DNA from: an uncultured Psychroflexus sp.
GTDB lineage: Bacteria > Bacteroidota > Bacteroidia > Flavobacteriales > Flavobacteriaceae
Length of the DNA: 46,551 nt
Assembly: GCA_913056525.1 (NCBI GenBank)
Contig: CAJXLO010000009.1
Span: forward strand, 1 to 46,551
Direction of reading: 5' to 3'
This document shows, piece after piece, positions 1 to 9,658 of this stretch (position 1 is its first letter; every line of letters begins with the position of its first letter). Both the position numbers and the translations under genes were made by a program. The notes beneath the pieces were generated by a model, which ran no database searches, was not told the origin of the DNA, and saw only the letters and a list, made by a program, of their open reading frames with translations.

Positions 1-173
1 GGAACACGCGGATAATCAATGCCCGGAAAGGCGCCTTCTTTGGTAAACATATCGCTGTGGCAAATACCACAAGCTTCCACTTTGATCAATACTTCGTTTG
101 CTTTTGGGCTCGGTTTTTCGATATCAACGATCTCAAAATTGGAACCTGCTTCTTTTATTTGGGCTGCTTTCAT
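1..173 (-). CDS. Zinc-dependent alcohol dehydrogenase, N-terminal part (truncated by window edge)
   Basis: The minus strand from an ATG at 173 encodes 57 complete codons before the window ends. They match the N-terminus of medium-chain, GroES-fold alcohol dehydrogenases. The segment begins MKAAQIKEAG, carries the spacer region KPSPKANEVLIKVEACG, and then CGICHSD. In this family the first Cys of that motif is a ligand of the catalytic zinc. Members oxidise alcohols or reduce aldehydes with NAD(P). The Rossmann domain lies outside the window, so substrate and cofactor cannot be judged. The gene diverges from guaA; the roughly 200 bp between them is AT-rich and shows no convincing consensus promoter. 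Confidence 0.85.
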   Translation of the reverse strand, partial: MKAAQIKEAGSNFEIVDIEKPSPKANEVLIKVEACGICHSDMFTKEGAFPGIDYPRV

Positions 174-379
174 ATTTTTTTGTGTCAAATATCTATTTTT
201 ACAGCTAAGATGATTTTAATTTTATACTAAAGTTGATCGGATAAGCGCTAGAGCAACATTTCTGGTCTTTGTTTTTCCTTAAGATATTCAGACACTTGAC
301 CATCGAATAAAAAATAAATACCACTCAATAAATCATCTATTCTATTGAAAAGTTTAATTTTACACATCAATTTTTATAC

Positions 380-1903
380 ATGGATAAAGTACTAGTCGTC
401 GATTTTGGTTCCCAATATACACAATTGATCGCCAGAAGGATAAGAGAGTTGAACATCTATTGTGATATCTTTCCTTACCATCATCTACCAGAAAATTTGG
501 ATAGCTTTTCTGCTTATGTGCTTTCTGGTAGTCCATTTTCAGTTTCGGCAAAAGATGCACCCGTCATCGATCCGATACTTTTTGATACGGAAAAACCGGT
601 ACTTAACATTTGCTTTAGTGCGCAATATCTGGTCAAGCATTATGGAGGAAAAGTTGAAAAATCTAATAAACGGGAATTTGGTAGAGCACGGATCCACATA
701 ACGCAACAGGATAAACTTCTTGAAAGTGTGAACAATGATTCGCAGGTATGGATGTCCCATAGCGATACCATATTAGCTTTGCCAGATGGATTTGAAAGGA
801 TAGCCAGTACGGAAGATGTTGAAAACGCTGCCTTTAAAAAAGCAAATACCAGCATATATGGCATCCAATTCCATCCGGAGGTTTATCATACAACAGATGG
901 TCTAAAAATGTTACATAATTTCCTGGTCCTCATCAGCGGTTTGGAACAAAACTGGACACCAGAAGTTTTTGTTGACTTCACCGTTGATCAATTGAAGGAC
1001 AGGATCAGAGACCAAAAAGTAGTTCTGGGTTTGAGCGGCGGAGTGGATTCAAGCGTTGCGGCGGTATTGTTGCATCAGGCGATCGGTAAGAATTTATACT
1101 GCATTTTTGTTAATAACGGATTATTACGTAAGAACGAGTTCGATCAGGTCTTACATCAGTACAGGGATATGGGCTTGAACGTTAAAGGGGTTGATGCCAG
1201 CGATAGGTTCCTCAATGCTTTAGAAGGTGTCAGCGACCCAGAGGAAAAACGCAAGAAGATCGGCAACACGTTTATCGATGTTTTTGATGATGAAGCAAAT
1301 GAAATTAAAGATGTTTCCTTTTTAGCGCAGGGCACGATCTATCCGGATGTGATAGAATCAGTTTCCGTCAACGGACCATCCGCTACCATCAAATCCCACC
1401 ATAATGTGGGTGGATTACCCGACTATATGAAGCTTCAGGTAGTAGAACCACTACGATCGATCTTCAAGGATGAAGTAAGAAGAGTAGGCAAGGAGCTTGG
1501 TATTGATGATGCTTTATTGGGCAGACACCCTTTTCCCGGACCTGGACTGGCGATAAGGATCTTGGGACAGATAACGCGTGAAAAAGTGGCCTTATTACAG
1601 GAAGTAGATGATATTTATATTAAAGAATTGCGCGAATGGAATTTATATGACGATATTTGGCAGGCCGGCGCAATTTTGCTTCCGGTAGAAAGTGTAGGCG
1701 TCATGGGAGATGAAAGAACTTATGAAAAGGTCGTTGCCTTGAGAGCGGTGGGATCAACTGACGGCATGACCGCGGATTGGGTAGACCTACCTTATGCTTT
1801 CTTACAAAAGGTTTCTAATAAGATAATCAATAGGGTTTCCGGTGTCAATCGTGTGGTGTATGATATCAGTTCAAAGCCACCGGCAACCATAGAATGGGAA
1901 TAG
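380..1903 (+). CDS. guaA: GMP synthase (glutamine-hydrolysing)
   Basis: This 507-residue protein converts XMP, ATP and glutamine to GMP in the last step of guanine nucleotide synthesis. The N-terminal class I glutamine amidotransferase domain (about 1-190) holds the catalytic triad: Cys78 in the ICFSAQ segment, then His166 and Glu168 in FHPEV. The ATP-pyrophosphatase domain follows, with P-loop SGGVDSS at 219-225. The C-terminal dimerisation domain ends in the highly conserved [11 protein letters not shown]. Length is normal for the family. The residues after the nucleophile are unusual: most GMP synthases have CYG at this point, whereas this one has CFS. The ATG at 380 is the only sensible start. 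The LysM gene follows at once, with its likely start 2 bp after this stop, so the two are probably co-transcribed. Confidence 0.97.
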   Translation: MDKVLVVDFGSQYTQLIARRIRELNIYCDIFPYHHLPENLDSFSAYVLSGSPFSVSAKDAPVIDPILFDTEKPVLNICFSAQYLVKHYGGKVEKSNKREFGRARIHITQQDKLLESVNNDSQVWMSHSDTILALPDGFERIASTEDVENAAFKKANTSIYGIQFHPEVYHTTDGLKMLHNFLVLISGLEQNWTPEVFVDFTVDQLKDRIRDQKVVLGLSGGVDSSVAAVLLHQAIGKNLYCIFVNNGLLRKNEFDQVLHQYRDMGLNVKGVDASDRFLNALEGVSDPEEKRKKIGNTFIDVFDDEANEIKDVSFLAQGTIYPDVIESVSVNGPSATIKSHHNVGGLPDYMKLQVVEPLRSIFKDEVRRVGKELGIDDALLGRHPFPGPGLAIRILGQITREKVALLQEVDDIYIKELREWNLYDDIWQAGAILLPVESVGVMGDERTYEKVVALRAVGSTDGMTADWVDLPYAFLQKVSNKIINRVSGVNRVVYDISSKPPATIEWE

Positions 1904-1905
1904 TT

Positions 1906-3918
1906 ATGCAAATAAAAAATATATTTTTTGTTCTGGTCTTGACCGTTTCAAGCCTTGTGCAAGGGCAACAACTTGAGACCTATGAGGTAAAAGAAGGAGA
2001 AACACTGAAAAATATAGCGCGTCGATTCAAGGTTTCTGCTGAACAGATCATCGAGTACAATCCCGACCTTTCCAGAAGTGGAAAATTATCAAAGCAAAAC
2101 ATCTTCATCCCTTTAGATATAAGCTCGAAAACATCTTATGCAGAACATGCAATATCAGAAGGTGAAACATTATGGAGCATCTCAAGGTCCTATGGACTCA
2201 CCGTTCAGGATATCAAGAAGGCTAATCCAGCTTTGGACCAGAATGAACTTAAAACGGGATCCCGTATCAAGATCCCTGTAAGTAAACTTAGTAAGGAAAG
2301 ATCGAGAACGGTCAACCAATCCATCACCAACTCAAGGTTCAAGACCTTAAAGCACCTGGTGCTTCCTAAAGAAACAAAATATGGTATTGCCAAACAATAT
2401 GGAATAGAAGTCGATCAACTGGAAAAGGCCAATCCTTCGATAAAAGCACTCCAACCTGGGCAAATACTGACCATCAAAAGGGAAAGCAAAGAAAAAGAAC
2501 AGCCAATACCGGATTATGTAGGTTACAAATACTATAAAGTCCCTGATGATGCGACCATCTTCAGTCTGACAAAAGAATATGATATCACTGAGCAGGAGCT
2601 TAAAAATGTTAACCCAGCCCTAAAAAACCTGGGATTACAAAAGGGAATGGTCCTAAAATTACCCAGGAAAACTTCTACTGATAAAGTGTTCAGTCTTTTT
2701 GCTGAACAACCTTTAGACCTTAAGACCAAGATCAGGAACTATGACCGGAAGTACATTGATCTTTTCCTGCCGTTCAACTTACAAAAGTTCGATAATGATA
2801 CGATCAATAAGAGAAAAAGATTAGCGGATAATAAGTTATCACAGATATCCATTGATTTTTATAATGGTGTTCAAGCAGCCATTGATTCCGCGAATGCATT
2901 AGGTTTAGAAGTTGACCTAAGGGTATTTGACACACGTACTGATCCTGGCCATCTGGACAGTTTAGTGAAAAAGATCAATTTTAACCAAACCCAGGTAGCT
3001 GTCGGTCCGATCATCCCACCAAATTTCAATATAGTATCTGATCGATTGAGTGAAAAGGATATTCCTATAATTGCCCCATTTAGCACGCTGAAGAAAAGAA
3101 GCGATAATACCGTTTCTTCGATCCCCGCAAGTTCTACAAAGCAGAAAGCCCTCATCAGTATGTTGAGTACGATCCATGAAGCGGAAAATCTACTGATCGT
3201 CACGGATAGTGCGGATTATAAGTCCCAATACAGGTTCAAGTATTCTTTCCCTAATGCGAAGATCATTCCATCCAGAAAGAATTATGTACAGCAAGATTCC
3301 ATCCTAAAATATTTGAACAACAAAAAAGAGAATTGGGTGGTGATGACCAGTAGTGATGTTGGGATCGTAGAGAGCACGATCAATCATTTACACAGCCTGT
3401 CTGAATATGAGATCAGGGAGAAGAATGAAGATGGTGAAATGGAAGTAGTGGAAGTGAAGCATTTTCCCATAAGATTGTTCAGTAGTAACAGAAAGAATTT
3501 CTACGAGGATGAGATAGATAATGCTTATTTAAGCCAAATGCACTTCATAGCCGTTGACAATTCAAAGCAACTTGCGGTAGAAGAGCCTACGGAATTCATG
3601 AAAGCTTTCCATAGGAAAAAAGGGATATATCCTAACAAATATTGTGTTCGTGGTTATGACATGTTATATGACATCGTTCTCAGACTTGCCTATCGTTCCG
3701 ATCTTGATGAATCCTTAAGGATTCCTGGAATGACCAATTACAATTTGAACAGATTTAATTATCAGGATAATATTTTTAGCGATGGGTACAAGAACAATGC
3801 CTATTATTTTATAGAATACAAAGATGACCTTAAGACCGCGACTATAAACTCCTTAAAGGATAGGGAAAAAATAAAGTTGGACATTCCTGACCTAAAAGAT
3901 AATGAAAAGGATGAATGA
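1906..3918 (+). CDS. Secreted LysM-repeat protein with periplasmic-binding (PBP1-type) domain
   Basis: After a signal peptide (MQIKNIFFVLVL to about residue 20) there are four LysM modules, each about 45 residues with the pattern GETLxxIxxxx...NP. They start near YEVKEGETL, AISEGETLWSI, LVLPKETKYGI and YKVPDDATIFSL; the fourth is the most diverged. LysM modules bind peptidoglycan glycan chains. The C-terminal 400 residues resemble the type I periplasmic-binding fold of amino-acid receptors, including VAVGPIIPPNF and GYDMLYDIVLRLAY. I infer a cell-wall-anchored periplasmic protein; the ligand is unknown. The ATG at 1906 is chosen because it lies just after the guaA stop and gives a clean signal peptide. 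An in-frame ATG at 1894 overlaps guaA by 10 bp. It ends one base before the convergent gene at 3920. Confidence 0.85.
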   Translation: MQIKNIFFVLVLTVSSLVQGQQLETYEVKEGETLKNIARRFKVSAEQIIEYNPDLSRSGKLSKQNIFIPLDISSKTSYAEHAISEGETLWSISRSYGLTVQDIKKANPALDQNELKTGSRIKIPVSKLSKERSRTVNQSITNSRFKTLKHLVLPKETKYGIAKQYGIEVDQLEKANPSIKALQPGQILTIKRESKEKEQPIPDYVGYKYYKVPDDATIFSLTKEYDITEQELKNVNPALKNLGLQKGMVLKLPRKTSTDKVFSLFAEQPLDLKTKIRNYDRKYIDLFLPFNLQKFDNDTINKRKRLADNKLSQISIDFYNGVQAAIDSANALGLEVDLRVFDTRTDPGHLDSLVKKINFNQTQVAVGPIIPPNFNIVSDRLSEKDIPIIAPFSTLKKRSDNTVSSIPASSTKQKALISMLSTIHEAENLLIVTDSADYKSQYRFKYSFPNAKIIPSRKNYVQQDSILKYLNNKKENWVVMTSSDVGIVESTINHLHSLSEYEIREKNEDGEMEVVEVKHFPIRLFSSNRKNFYEDEIDNAYLSQMHFIAVDNSKQLAVEEPTEFMKAFHRKKGIYPNKYCVRGYDMLYDIVLRLAYRSDLDESLRIPGMTNYNLNRFNYQDNIFSDGYKNNAYYFIEYKDDLKTATINSLKDREKIKLDIPDLKDNEKDE

Positions 3919-3919
3919 T

Positions 3920-4873
3920 CTATTCCAGTCGATAATTTAGCATTTCCTCTTTGGCCTTGTTGAACTCCTTTATCAAGTTCTTAACGATAAGCCTGGCAGG
4001 AAGTATTTCATCGATCAAACCGGATATTTGACCGATTTCCAGCTCGCCTTCATCCAGATCGCCTTCAAACATCCCACGTTTAGCGCGAGCTCTACCCAAG
4101 TGCGTTTTTAGTTCTTCTTTGCTCGTGCCTTTCTGATAAAGACCCTGTATCTCTTCAAAGAACTTGTTCTTCATCATCCTTACCGGAGCCAATTCTTTGA
4201 GCGTTAACATGGTATCGCCTTCCTGACTCTCCACGACCTTTTCTTTAAAGGATCGATGGGAAGAAGCTTCATGGCTAGCTACGAAACGAGTTCCTATTTG
4301 AGCCGCGTCTGCACCAAGGACCATCGCTGCCAGGATGGCCTGACCATTTCCGATACCGCCGGCCGCGATAACAGGAATATTCACGGCTTTACGGAGCATC
4401 GGGATCAGCGTAAAGGTTGTGGTTTCTTCACGACCATTATGACCGCCGGCCTCAAAACCTTCGGCTACGACAGCATCAACACCTATCTCTTCCGCCTTTT
4501 TAGCAAATTTTACACTGCTAACCACATGTACGACCTTGATACCTTTTTCTTTTAAAAAAGGAGTCCATTTTGCCGGATTTCCAGCAGATGTGAACACGAT
4601 CTTGACATCATGGGCTACAATGATGTCCATTATCTTCTCAATATCAGGATAGAGCAGCGGTACGTTTACCGCAAATGGTCTTTGTGTTGATTGTTGACAT
4701 TTTTGGATATGTTCTTTTAAGATATCAGGATACATCGATCCAGCACCGATGATACCCAAACCACCAGAATTGCTTACAGCACTGGCTAATTTCCAACCGC
4801 TGGCCCAGATCATACCCGCCTGAATGATTGGATATTGAATATTGAACAAACTTGTAATGCGATCGTTTCCCAT
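3920..4873 (-). CDS. NAD(P)H-dependent flavin oxidoreductase / nitronate monooxygenase family
   Basis: This 317-residue TIM-barrel flavoprotein belongs to the nitronate monooxygenase / FabK-like family. Recognisable features are the start RITSLFNIQYPIIQAGM, the glycine-rich GGLGIIGAG near residue 38, and the FMN phosphate-binding AAGGIGNGQAI followed by GADAAQIGTRF. Known members oxidise nitronates, or as FabK reduce enoyl-ACP. From sequence alone the substrate cannot be fixed. Most flavobacterial copies are annotated as nitronate monooxygenase. It lies 5 bp downstream of mnmA on the same strand, so the two are probably one transcript, and it converges on the LysM gene with a single base between them. 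Confidence 0.85.
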   Translation of the reverse strand: MGNDRITSLFNIQYPIIQAGMIWASGWKLASAVSNSGGLGIIGAGSMYPDILKEHIQKCQQSTQRPFAVNVPLLYPDIEKIMDIIVAHDVKIVFTSAGNPAKWTPFLKEKGIKVVHVVSSVKFAKKAEEIGVDAVVAEGFEAGGHNGREETTTFTLIPMLRKAVNIPVIAAGGIGNGQAILAAMVLGADAAQIGTRFVASHEASSHRSFKEKVVESQEGDTMLTLKELAPVRMMKNKFFEEIQGLYQKGTSKEELKTHLGRARAKRGMFEGDLDEGELEIGQISGLIDEILPARLIVKNLIKEFNKAKEEMLNYRLE

Positions 4874-4878
4874 AGTTT

Positions 4879-6063
4879 TTATTGAATTATACCGCTGGCG
4901 ATCAGTTCCTCCTCATCATAGAAGGCGACGAATTGACCGGAAGTGATGGCAAATTGGGGTTCATAGAAACTTACTAAAAGTCCGTTGTCCATCATTTCCA
5001 GTGTAGCTGATGATAAGGGTTGACGATAACGTATTCGCGCCTTATATTCTTTTTGTTCACCGATTTTCAGCATGAGGTCTTTTCTTATCCAATGAAGATC
5101 ATCCTGGTCAACCCAGAGTTGATCATTATATAAACCGGGATGTTCCTTGCCCTGACCTACGTAAACAATATTCTTGTCCACATCAGTGGCCAGAACGAAC
5201 AAAGGTTCCGGTGTTCCACCTACGGCCAAACCTTTGCGTTGCCCATTGGTAAAATAGTGTGCACCTTCATGTTTTCCTACGATCTTCCCCATTTCCGGTT
5301 GATAATCTATCTTTTGTGGTTGAGCTACCATGGTATCGGCTGAAATTGAACTGACAGGATTTAAAACTTCTGTATCGGCCGGTATTTCAATGATATCACC
5401 TTCCTTTGGTGCTAATTTTTGCTTTAAGAAATCGGGTAACTTAACTTTCCCTATGAAACATAAGCCCTGAGAGTCTCTCTTCTCCGCCGTGATAAGACCG
5501 TTTTCTCTGGCGATCCTTCTTACTTCATCCTTGTGAAGCTCACCGATAGGGAAAAGCGTTTTGCTCAGTTGATACTGGTTGAGCTGGCATAAGAAATAAG
5601 ATTGGTCCTTGTTCGGATCTACACCGCTCAGAAGTCGATATACAGTGTTATTTTCATTTTCAATGCTGCCCTTTCTACAATAATGGCCGGTCGCGACGAA
5701 ATCCGCACCCAGTGATAAAGCGATATCCAGGAAAACGTCGAACTTTATCTCCCTGTTACATAGCACATCAGGATTCGGTGTCCGGCCTTTTTCATATTCA
5801 TCGAACATATAGTCCACAATACGTTCTTTGTAAGTATCGCTTAGGTCTACGGTCTGGAAAGGAATTCCCAGCTTATCGGCCACCAGCATTGCATCATTGC
5901 TATCTTCCACCCAAGGACATTCATCGCTGATGGTCACAGAGTCGTCATGCCAATTCTTCATGAACAGTCCAATAACCTCGTAACCAGCTTCTTTACAAAG
6001 CAATGCGGCTACAGAGGAATCAACGCCACCGCTCATGCCAACCACTACCTTTTTCATTACCAT
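4879..6063 (-). CDS. mnmA: tRNA-specific 2-thiouridylase MnmA
   Basis: MnmA thiolates position 2 of the wobble uridine in tRNAs for Lys, Glu and Gln, using ATP and sulfur relayed from a persulfide donor. The 394-residue product has the ATP-pyrophosphatase P-loop SGGVDSS at 11-17. The two catalytic cysteines are Cys102 in LCNREIKF and Cys202 in SQGLCFIG. The tRNA-recognition GHYCR and the C-terminal beta-barrel ([10 protein letters not shown]) are present, and the length is slightly longer than in E. coli. The first ATG at 6063 gives MVMKK; an ATG two codons later (6057) fits homologues equally well. A TAATTTTG element on the minus strand at 6081-6074 matches the flavobacterial -7 box, but no TTG is correctly placed upstream of it. 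Confidence 0.96.
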   Translation of the reverse strand: MVMKKVVVGMSGGVDSSVAALLCKEAGYEVIGLFMKNWHDDSVTISDECPWVEDSNDAMLVADKLGIPFQTVDLSDTYKERIVDYMFDEYEKGRTPNPDVLCNREIKFDVFLDIALSLGADFVATGHYCRKGSIENENNTVYRLLSGVDPNKDQSYFLCQLNQYQLSKTLFPIGELHKDEVRRIARENGLITAEKRDSQGLCFIGKVKLPDFLKQKLAPKEGDIIEIPADTEVLNPVSSISADTMVAQPQKIDYQPEMGKIVGKHEGAHYFTNGQRKGLAVGGTPEPLFVLATDVDKNIVYVGQGKEHPGLYNDQLWVDQDDLHWIRKDLMLKIGEQKEYKARIRYRQPLSSATLEMMDNGLLVSFYEPQFAITSGQFVAFYDEEELIASGIIQ

Positions 6064-6198
6064 TAATTTACTGCAAAATTACAATTTACATACTTTATTT
6101 AGTAATCAGGTTGAGGCTATTTACGAATGTTAGCTTAATATTATGAAATAGTAAACGTATCTTTCAGTATCAATAATTAGTTTTGAAAAAATGATAAG

Positions 6199-7527
6199 AT
6201 GAAAATATTATTCAAAACAAGCCTATTATTGACTGCATTTTTGCTAATTAGTGGATGCAGCGATGATGATTCCGCAACGCCGATCCAGAATGACCCTACG
6301 ACCTTTGAGATCATTGCGGAAAGTCCAGACCACACTACGCTAGAACAGTTGTTGACAGATACAGGACTTCAACAGGTTCTCAACGATGGTAATTACACCA
6401 TATTCGCTCCTAATGACGCAGCATTTGAACAAGTTAATCTATCGGGCCTTAGTGATGAGGAACTGACGAACATGCTCTTAAACCATGTGGTAAACGGAAC
6501 AGCTTTGTCTGAAGATCTTTCAAATACCTACTTAGATACGCAGGCTACTGAAAGTTTTTCAGGCAATAGCAATCAGTTGAGCTTATTGATCAATGTAGAC
6601 ACGGATGTTCTCTTGAATGGAACGGCAACCGTAACCACACCTGACCTGGAAGCGAGCAATGGCGTTGTTCACGTGACAGATGCTGTCATACCGATGCCTG
6701 ATATCACCACTTTCGCAACAACTGACCCGCAATTCAGCACCTTAGCTGAAGCTTTGACTCGTGATGACCAACCAGATTTCGTGCAAACCTTAAGCACGGA
6801 TGCTGATAATGCGCCAGCACCCTTTACAGTGTTTGCTCCTACGAACCAGGCTTTTACCGATGTGCTAAATGAACTCGGTATGGATGCTTTAGCTGATATT
6901 GATGCGTCAACCTTGACCAGCACGCTTAATTTCCACGTATTAGCTGAATCTAATGTTCGGTCCACGGACCTAATGGATGGTGAAGTAACTACGCTAGAAG
7001 GTGAAAATATAGATATAAGTGCTTCAAACGCTGTTATAACCGACCCGAACGGACGTGTGATCAATATTACCTTTACGGATGTTCAAACCACCAATGGTAT
7101 TATCCATATAGTCGATAAGGTTATACTGCCTTCACTTCCTGGCGTTGGAGGTAATGATGTTGTAGGAATTACCCTGGACAATAGTGGCGCTTCCGCTTAT
7201 TTCGTATCTGAACAGACCGGCGGAGCTGTCACCAGTCTGAACACGGATAACAGTGCCTGGAACTTTGAAGTAGGTCAACGTTATGAGATAAGCGTTGTCA
7301 ATCCAAATGCGCATCCGTTGATGTTGAGAGATGCTTCAGATAACCTTTTGTTAGGCATGCAGAGTTCAAGCGGCAGCTACAGTAATGATCCTGCGGTGAA
7401 TTTCGTCACGGACCAGAGCAATGGTACATTTAATTTTACGGTCACCCAAGATCTGGCTTCACAGTTGGATAATTATGCATGTCAGGTGCATACCAGCTCA
7501 ATGTCTGGAGACATCAACGTCAACTAA
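6199..7527 (+). CDS. Lipoprotein with two fasciclin (FAS1) domains fused to a cupredoxin-like domain
   Basis: The 442-residue protein starts with a lipoprotein signal peptide: a hydrophobic stretch then LISGC, with Cys20 as the lipidated residue, followed by acidic SDDD. Two FAS1 domains follow at about 35-165 and 170-312, each with the hallmark YTIFAPND/FTVFAPTN and a closing GVVHVTDAV/GIIHIVDKV. FAS1 domains act in cell-surface adhesion. The last ~125 residues are not FAS1. They contain NPNAHPLML (His372) and ACQVHTSSMSG with Cys428, His431 and Met435, the ligand order of a type 1 copper site (H...C-x2-H-xn-M). I infer a copper-binding, possibly electron-transfer, surface lipoprotein. It is monocistronic, with its own terminator at 7556. 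Confidence 0.85.
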   Translation: MKILFKTSLLLTAFLLISGCSDDDSATPIQNDPTTFEIIAESPDHTTLEQLLTDTGLQQVLNDGNYTIFAPNDAAFEQVNLSGLSDEELTNMLLNHVVNGTALSEDLSNTYLDTQATESFSGNSNQLSLLINVDTDVLLNGTATVTTPDLEASNGVVHVTDAVIPMPDITTFATTDPQFSTLAEALTRDDQPDFVQTLSTDADNAPAPFTVFAPTNQAFTDVLNELGMDALADIDASTLTSTLNFHVLAESNVRSTDLMDGEVTTLEGENIDISASNAVITDPNGRVINITFTDVQTTNGIIHIVDKVILPSLPGVGGNDVVGITLDNSGASAYFVSEQTGGAVTSLNTDNSAWNFEVGQRYEISVVNPNAHPLMLRDASDNLLLGMQSSSGSYSNDPAVNFVTDQSNGTFNFTVTQDLASQLDNYACQVHTSSMSGDINVN

Positions 7528-7555
7528 ATATTCTCCACATAAATTAATAACAAAT

Positions 7556-7586
7556 AGCCTTTGATTATCTTTCAAAGGCTTTTTAA
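7556..7586 (+). terminator. Rho-independent terminator after the FAS1-cupredoxin gene
   Basis: A 9-bp perfect stem, AGCCTTTGA at 7556-7564 pairing with TCAAAGGCT at 7572-7580, encloses a 7-nt loop and is followed by a short T run. It lies 29 bp after the stop codon at 7527. The remaining stretch up to 7777 is AT-rich and holds no gene that I can recognise. Confidence 0.8.
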
Positions 7587-7777
7587 GTTTTTTAGAATTG
7601 AGATGCATGAATATGACGTTCTGTGGAACATTTAAGATTTAAGTGCTTCAAGAATAGCTAAAACATCTATTCTTATTAAATTTCTAAGAAAGAAAATGAT
7701 GCAAGGAGTTCAAGTATTTTAAATAATAGGAGCAAGCACAACACCCCATATTTTGTTCTATTTCAGTTTGTAGATGA

Positions 7778-9076
7778 TCAATCTACATCAGATAATTGAG
7801 TTCTTTTCTTTTTAAAAGGTCGGATGATCAATCTTTGGGCGCGATCATAATTGACATAATTATACACCCAATTAAAGAAAGTGACGATCCTGTTCTTAAA
7901 ACCTATCAGGAACCAAAGATGGACGAACATCCAGACATACCAGGCAAGCACACCTCCGAACTTGATAGACTTCAGGTCAACGACAGCCCTATTCCTTCCT
8001 ATCGTAGCCATAGTTCCTTTGTCATAATATTTGAAAGCTTGCATTGCCTCACCATCTAAAGATCTTAACAGGTTCTTGGCCAGATGTTTTCCCTGCTGTA
8101 TAGCCGGCTGTGCTACCATAGGATGTCCATTCGGATAATCATCCGTTTTCATTAGGGCAATATCTCCAATGGCATATATGGACTCATAACCGCCGACCTG
8201 ATTAAACCTGTTCACACGATAACGATTTCCTTTTTCCATATAAGATTTCCCTACGAAACCCTCAACAGGCGCTCCGGTAACTCCGGCGGACCATATGAAC
8301 GTTTCTGTAAAGAATTGTTTTCCATCGCTAGTAGTAACTTGTTTATTTTTATAATCTTCTACAAAAGTGGAAAGATGAACTTCTACACCAAGGTCTTCCA
8401 GATATTTTTGCGCGTTCCTGGAAGACTTTTTGCTCATAGGTGGCAGTACACGCTCCATTCCTTCTAAGAGATGAACGTGCATTTCTTCTTTATCAATATC
8501 TGGATAATCCTTGGTCAGTATGTTCTTTCGCATTTCAGCGATAGCACCGCTTAGCTCAACGCCTGTAGGTCCTGCACCGGCGATAACAAAGTTGAGCAAT
8601 CTTTTACGCTCATCCATATCATCAGTGATGGAGGCTTGTTCTAAGTTTTCCAGGATAAGACTCCTAAGGTTTAATGCCTGTGGAACAGTCTTCATCCAAA
8701 CGCCATTCTTCTCGATGTTCTCATTGCCAAAGAAATTTGTCTTTGAACCTGTGGCAATGACCAGATAATCAAAGGACAACTCACCGATGTTGGTATGTAT
8801 CTTTTTTTTATCGGGATTGATGTTCTTCACTTCTGCTAACCTAAAATAGGTATTATTTCCCTTGTTGAATAGCTTTCGTAGAGGAAATGCTATGGAATCT
8901 GGTTCCAGACCAGATGTGGAAACCTGATATAATAAAGGTTGGAACGTATGATAGTTCCTTTTGTCAAGCATTACTAATTGAACCTTTTTATTGATAAGAT
9001 TTCGGGCGCAGGATATACCACCAAAGCCGCCGCCAATTACTACAACTCTAGGATAATCAGTTTCAGGTATGTTCAT
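7778..9076 (-). CDS. Type II NADH:quinone oxidoreductase (NDH-2)
   Basis: This single-subunit, non-proton-pumping NADH dehydrogenase feeds electrons from NADH to menaquinone at the inner membrane. The FAD-binding motif VVVIGGGFGGISCARNL lies at the N-terminus. The NADH-binding Rossmann motif is VIAGAGPTGVELSGAIAEM. A second FAD contact is YAIGDIALM, followed by the quinone-region HPMVAQPAIQQGKHLA. The C-terminal hydrophobic segment (GVLAWYVWMFVHLWFLIGF) is the usual membrane-association region. I take the ATG at 9076 (MNIPETDYP) as the start because homologues begin there; a TTG six codons upstream (9094) is possible. It is divergent from the sigma factor gene. Confidence 0.93.
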   Translation of the reverse strand: MNIPETDYPRVVVIGGGFGGISCARNLINKKVQLVMLDKRNYHTFQPLLYQVSTSGLEPDSIAFPLRKLFNKGNNTYFRLAEVKNINPDKKKIHTNIGELSFDYLVIATGSKTNFFGNENIEKNGVWMKTVPQALNLRSLILENLEQASITDDMDERKRLLNFVIAGAGPTGVELSGAIAEMRKNILTKDYPDIDKEEMHVHLLEGMERVLPPMSKKSSRNAQKYLEDLGVEVHLSTFVEDYKNKQVTTSDGKQFFTETFIWSAGVTGAPVEGFVGKSYMEKGNRYRVNRFNQVGGYESIYAIGDIALMKTDDYPNGHPMVAQPAIQQGKHLAKNLLRSLDGEAMQAFKYYDKGTMATIGRNRAVVDLKSIKFGGVLAWYVWMFVHLWFLIGFKNRIVTFFNWVYNYVNYDRAQRLIIRPFKKKRTQLSDVD

Positions 9077-9153
9077 ATTGTAAAGATAAGTCAATTGTCC
9101 ATTAAGAATTGTAACATTTTTATAAAATTGCCTACTAACAAAAAAAAGGGTTA

Positions 9154-9648
9154 TTGAGCAAGCCTGATAAAGCTAAGTTCGTAAAGCTTTTAGAGAAGCA
9201 TCAGAATATCTTACATAAGATATGTAGGATGTATACAAATGATGAACATGGTCATCAAGACCTTTTCCAGGAAATGAGCATACAGTTATGGAAGGCTTAT
9301 CCCAGGTTCAGGGGTGAGGCTAAGTTTAGCACCTGGATGTATCGTGTAGCATTGAATACGGCCATAACATTGTATAGAAAAGGGAAGAAACGGGTAGACA
9401 CAGGCGACCTGGAAAATGTAGCATTCAAGGTGGAAGCTGAAGAATATGACCCTACGACCGAGGAGAACATCAACCTGATGTACAAGGCCATAAAAGAGCT
9501 CAACGATATTGACAAAGCACTTGTACTTTTATACCTGGACGATAAGGATTACCCTGAGATCGCAAAAACATTGGGGATGTCACAGGTCAATGCAAGAGTG
9601 AAAATGAACCGTGTTAAGAAAAAGATAAAAAAAATATTACAAGCTTAA
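9154..9648 (+). CDS. ECF-type RNA polymerase sigma factor
   Basis: The 164-residue protein has sigma region 2 (DLFQEMSIQLWKAYPRFRG, then FSTWMYRVALNTA) and region 4 with a helix-turn-helix (YPEIAKTLGMSQVNARVKM). Region 3 is missing, as in extracytoplasmic-function sigma factors. It would direct RNA polymerase to a small regulon, perhaps including its own operon. Only a TTG can serve as start: no ATG or GTG lies between the in-frame TAA at 9136 and region 2. An AAAGGG run lies just upstream. The next gene, 11 bp downstream, encodes a four-TM protein that may be its anti-sigma partner. No recognisable zinc-binding anti-sigma motif is present, so that is inference. Confidence 0.9.
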   Translation: MSKPDKAKFVKLLEKHQNILHKICRMYTNDEHGHQDLFQEMSIQLWKAYPRFRGEAKFSTWMYRVALNTAITLYRKGKKRVDTGDLENVAFKVEAEEYDPTTEENINLMYKAIKELNDIDKALVLLYLDDKDYPEIAKTLGMSQVNARVKMNRVKKKIKKILQA

Positions 9649-9658
9649 TAAGCATGCA

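Noticed and set aside
2871-3203. 110-codon minus-strand frame inside the LysM/PBP1 gene
   Set aside because: Shadow of a well-supported gene, with no family features.
6669-7064. 131-codon open frame antisense to the FAS1-cupredoxin gene
   Set aside because: Its low-complexity Ser/Val/Ala composition follows from the codon use of the real gene; no domain or start context supports it.
7770-7786. Inverted repeat GTAGAT/ATCTAC at the 3' end of the NADH dehydrogenase gene as a terminator
   Set aside because: The stem overlaps the coding end and no T run follows on the minus strand.
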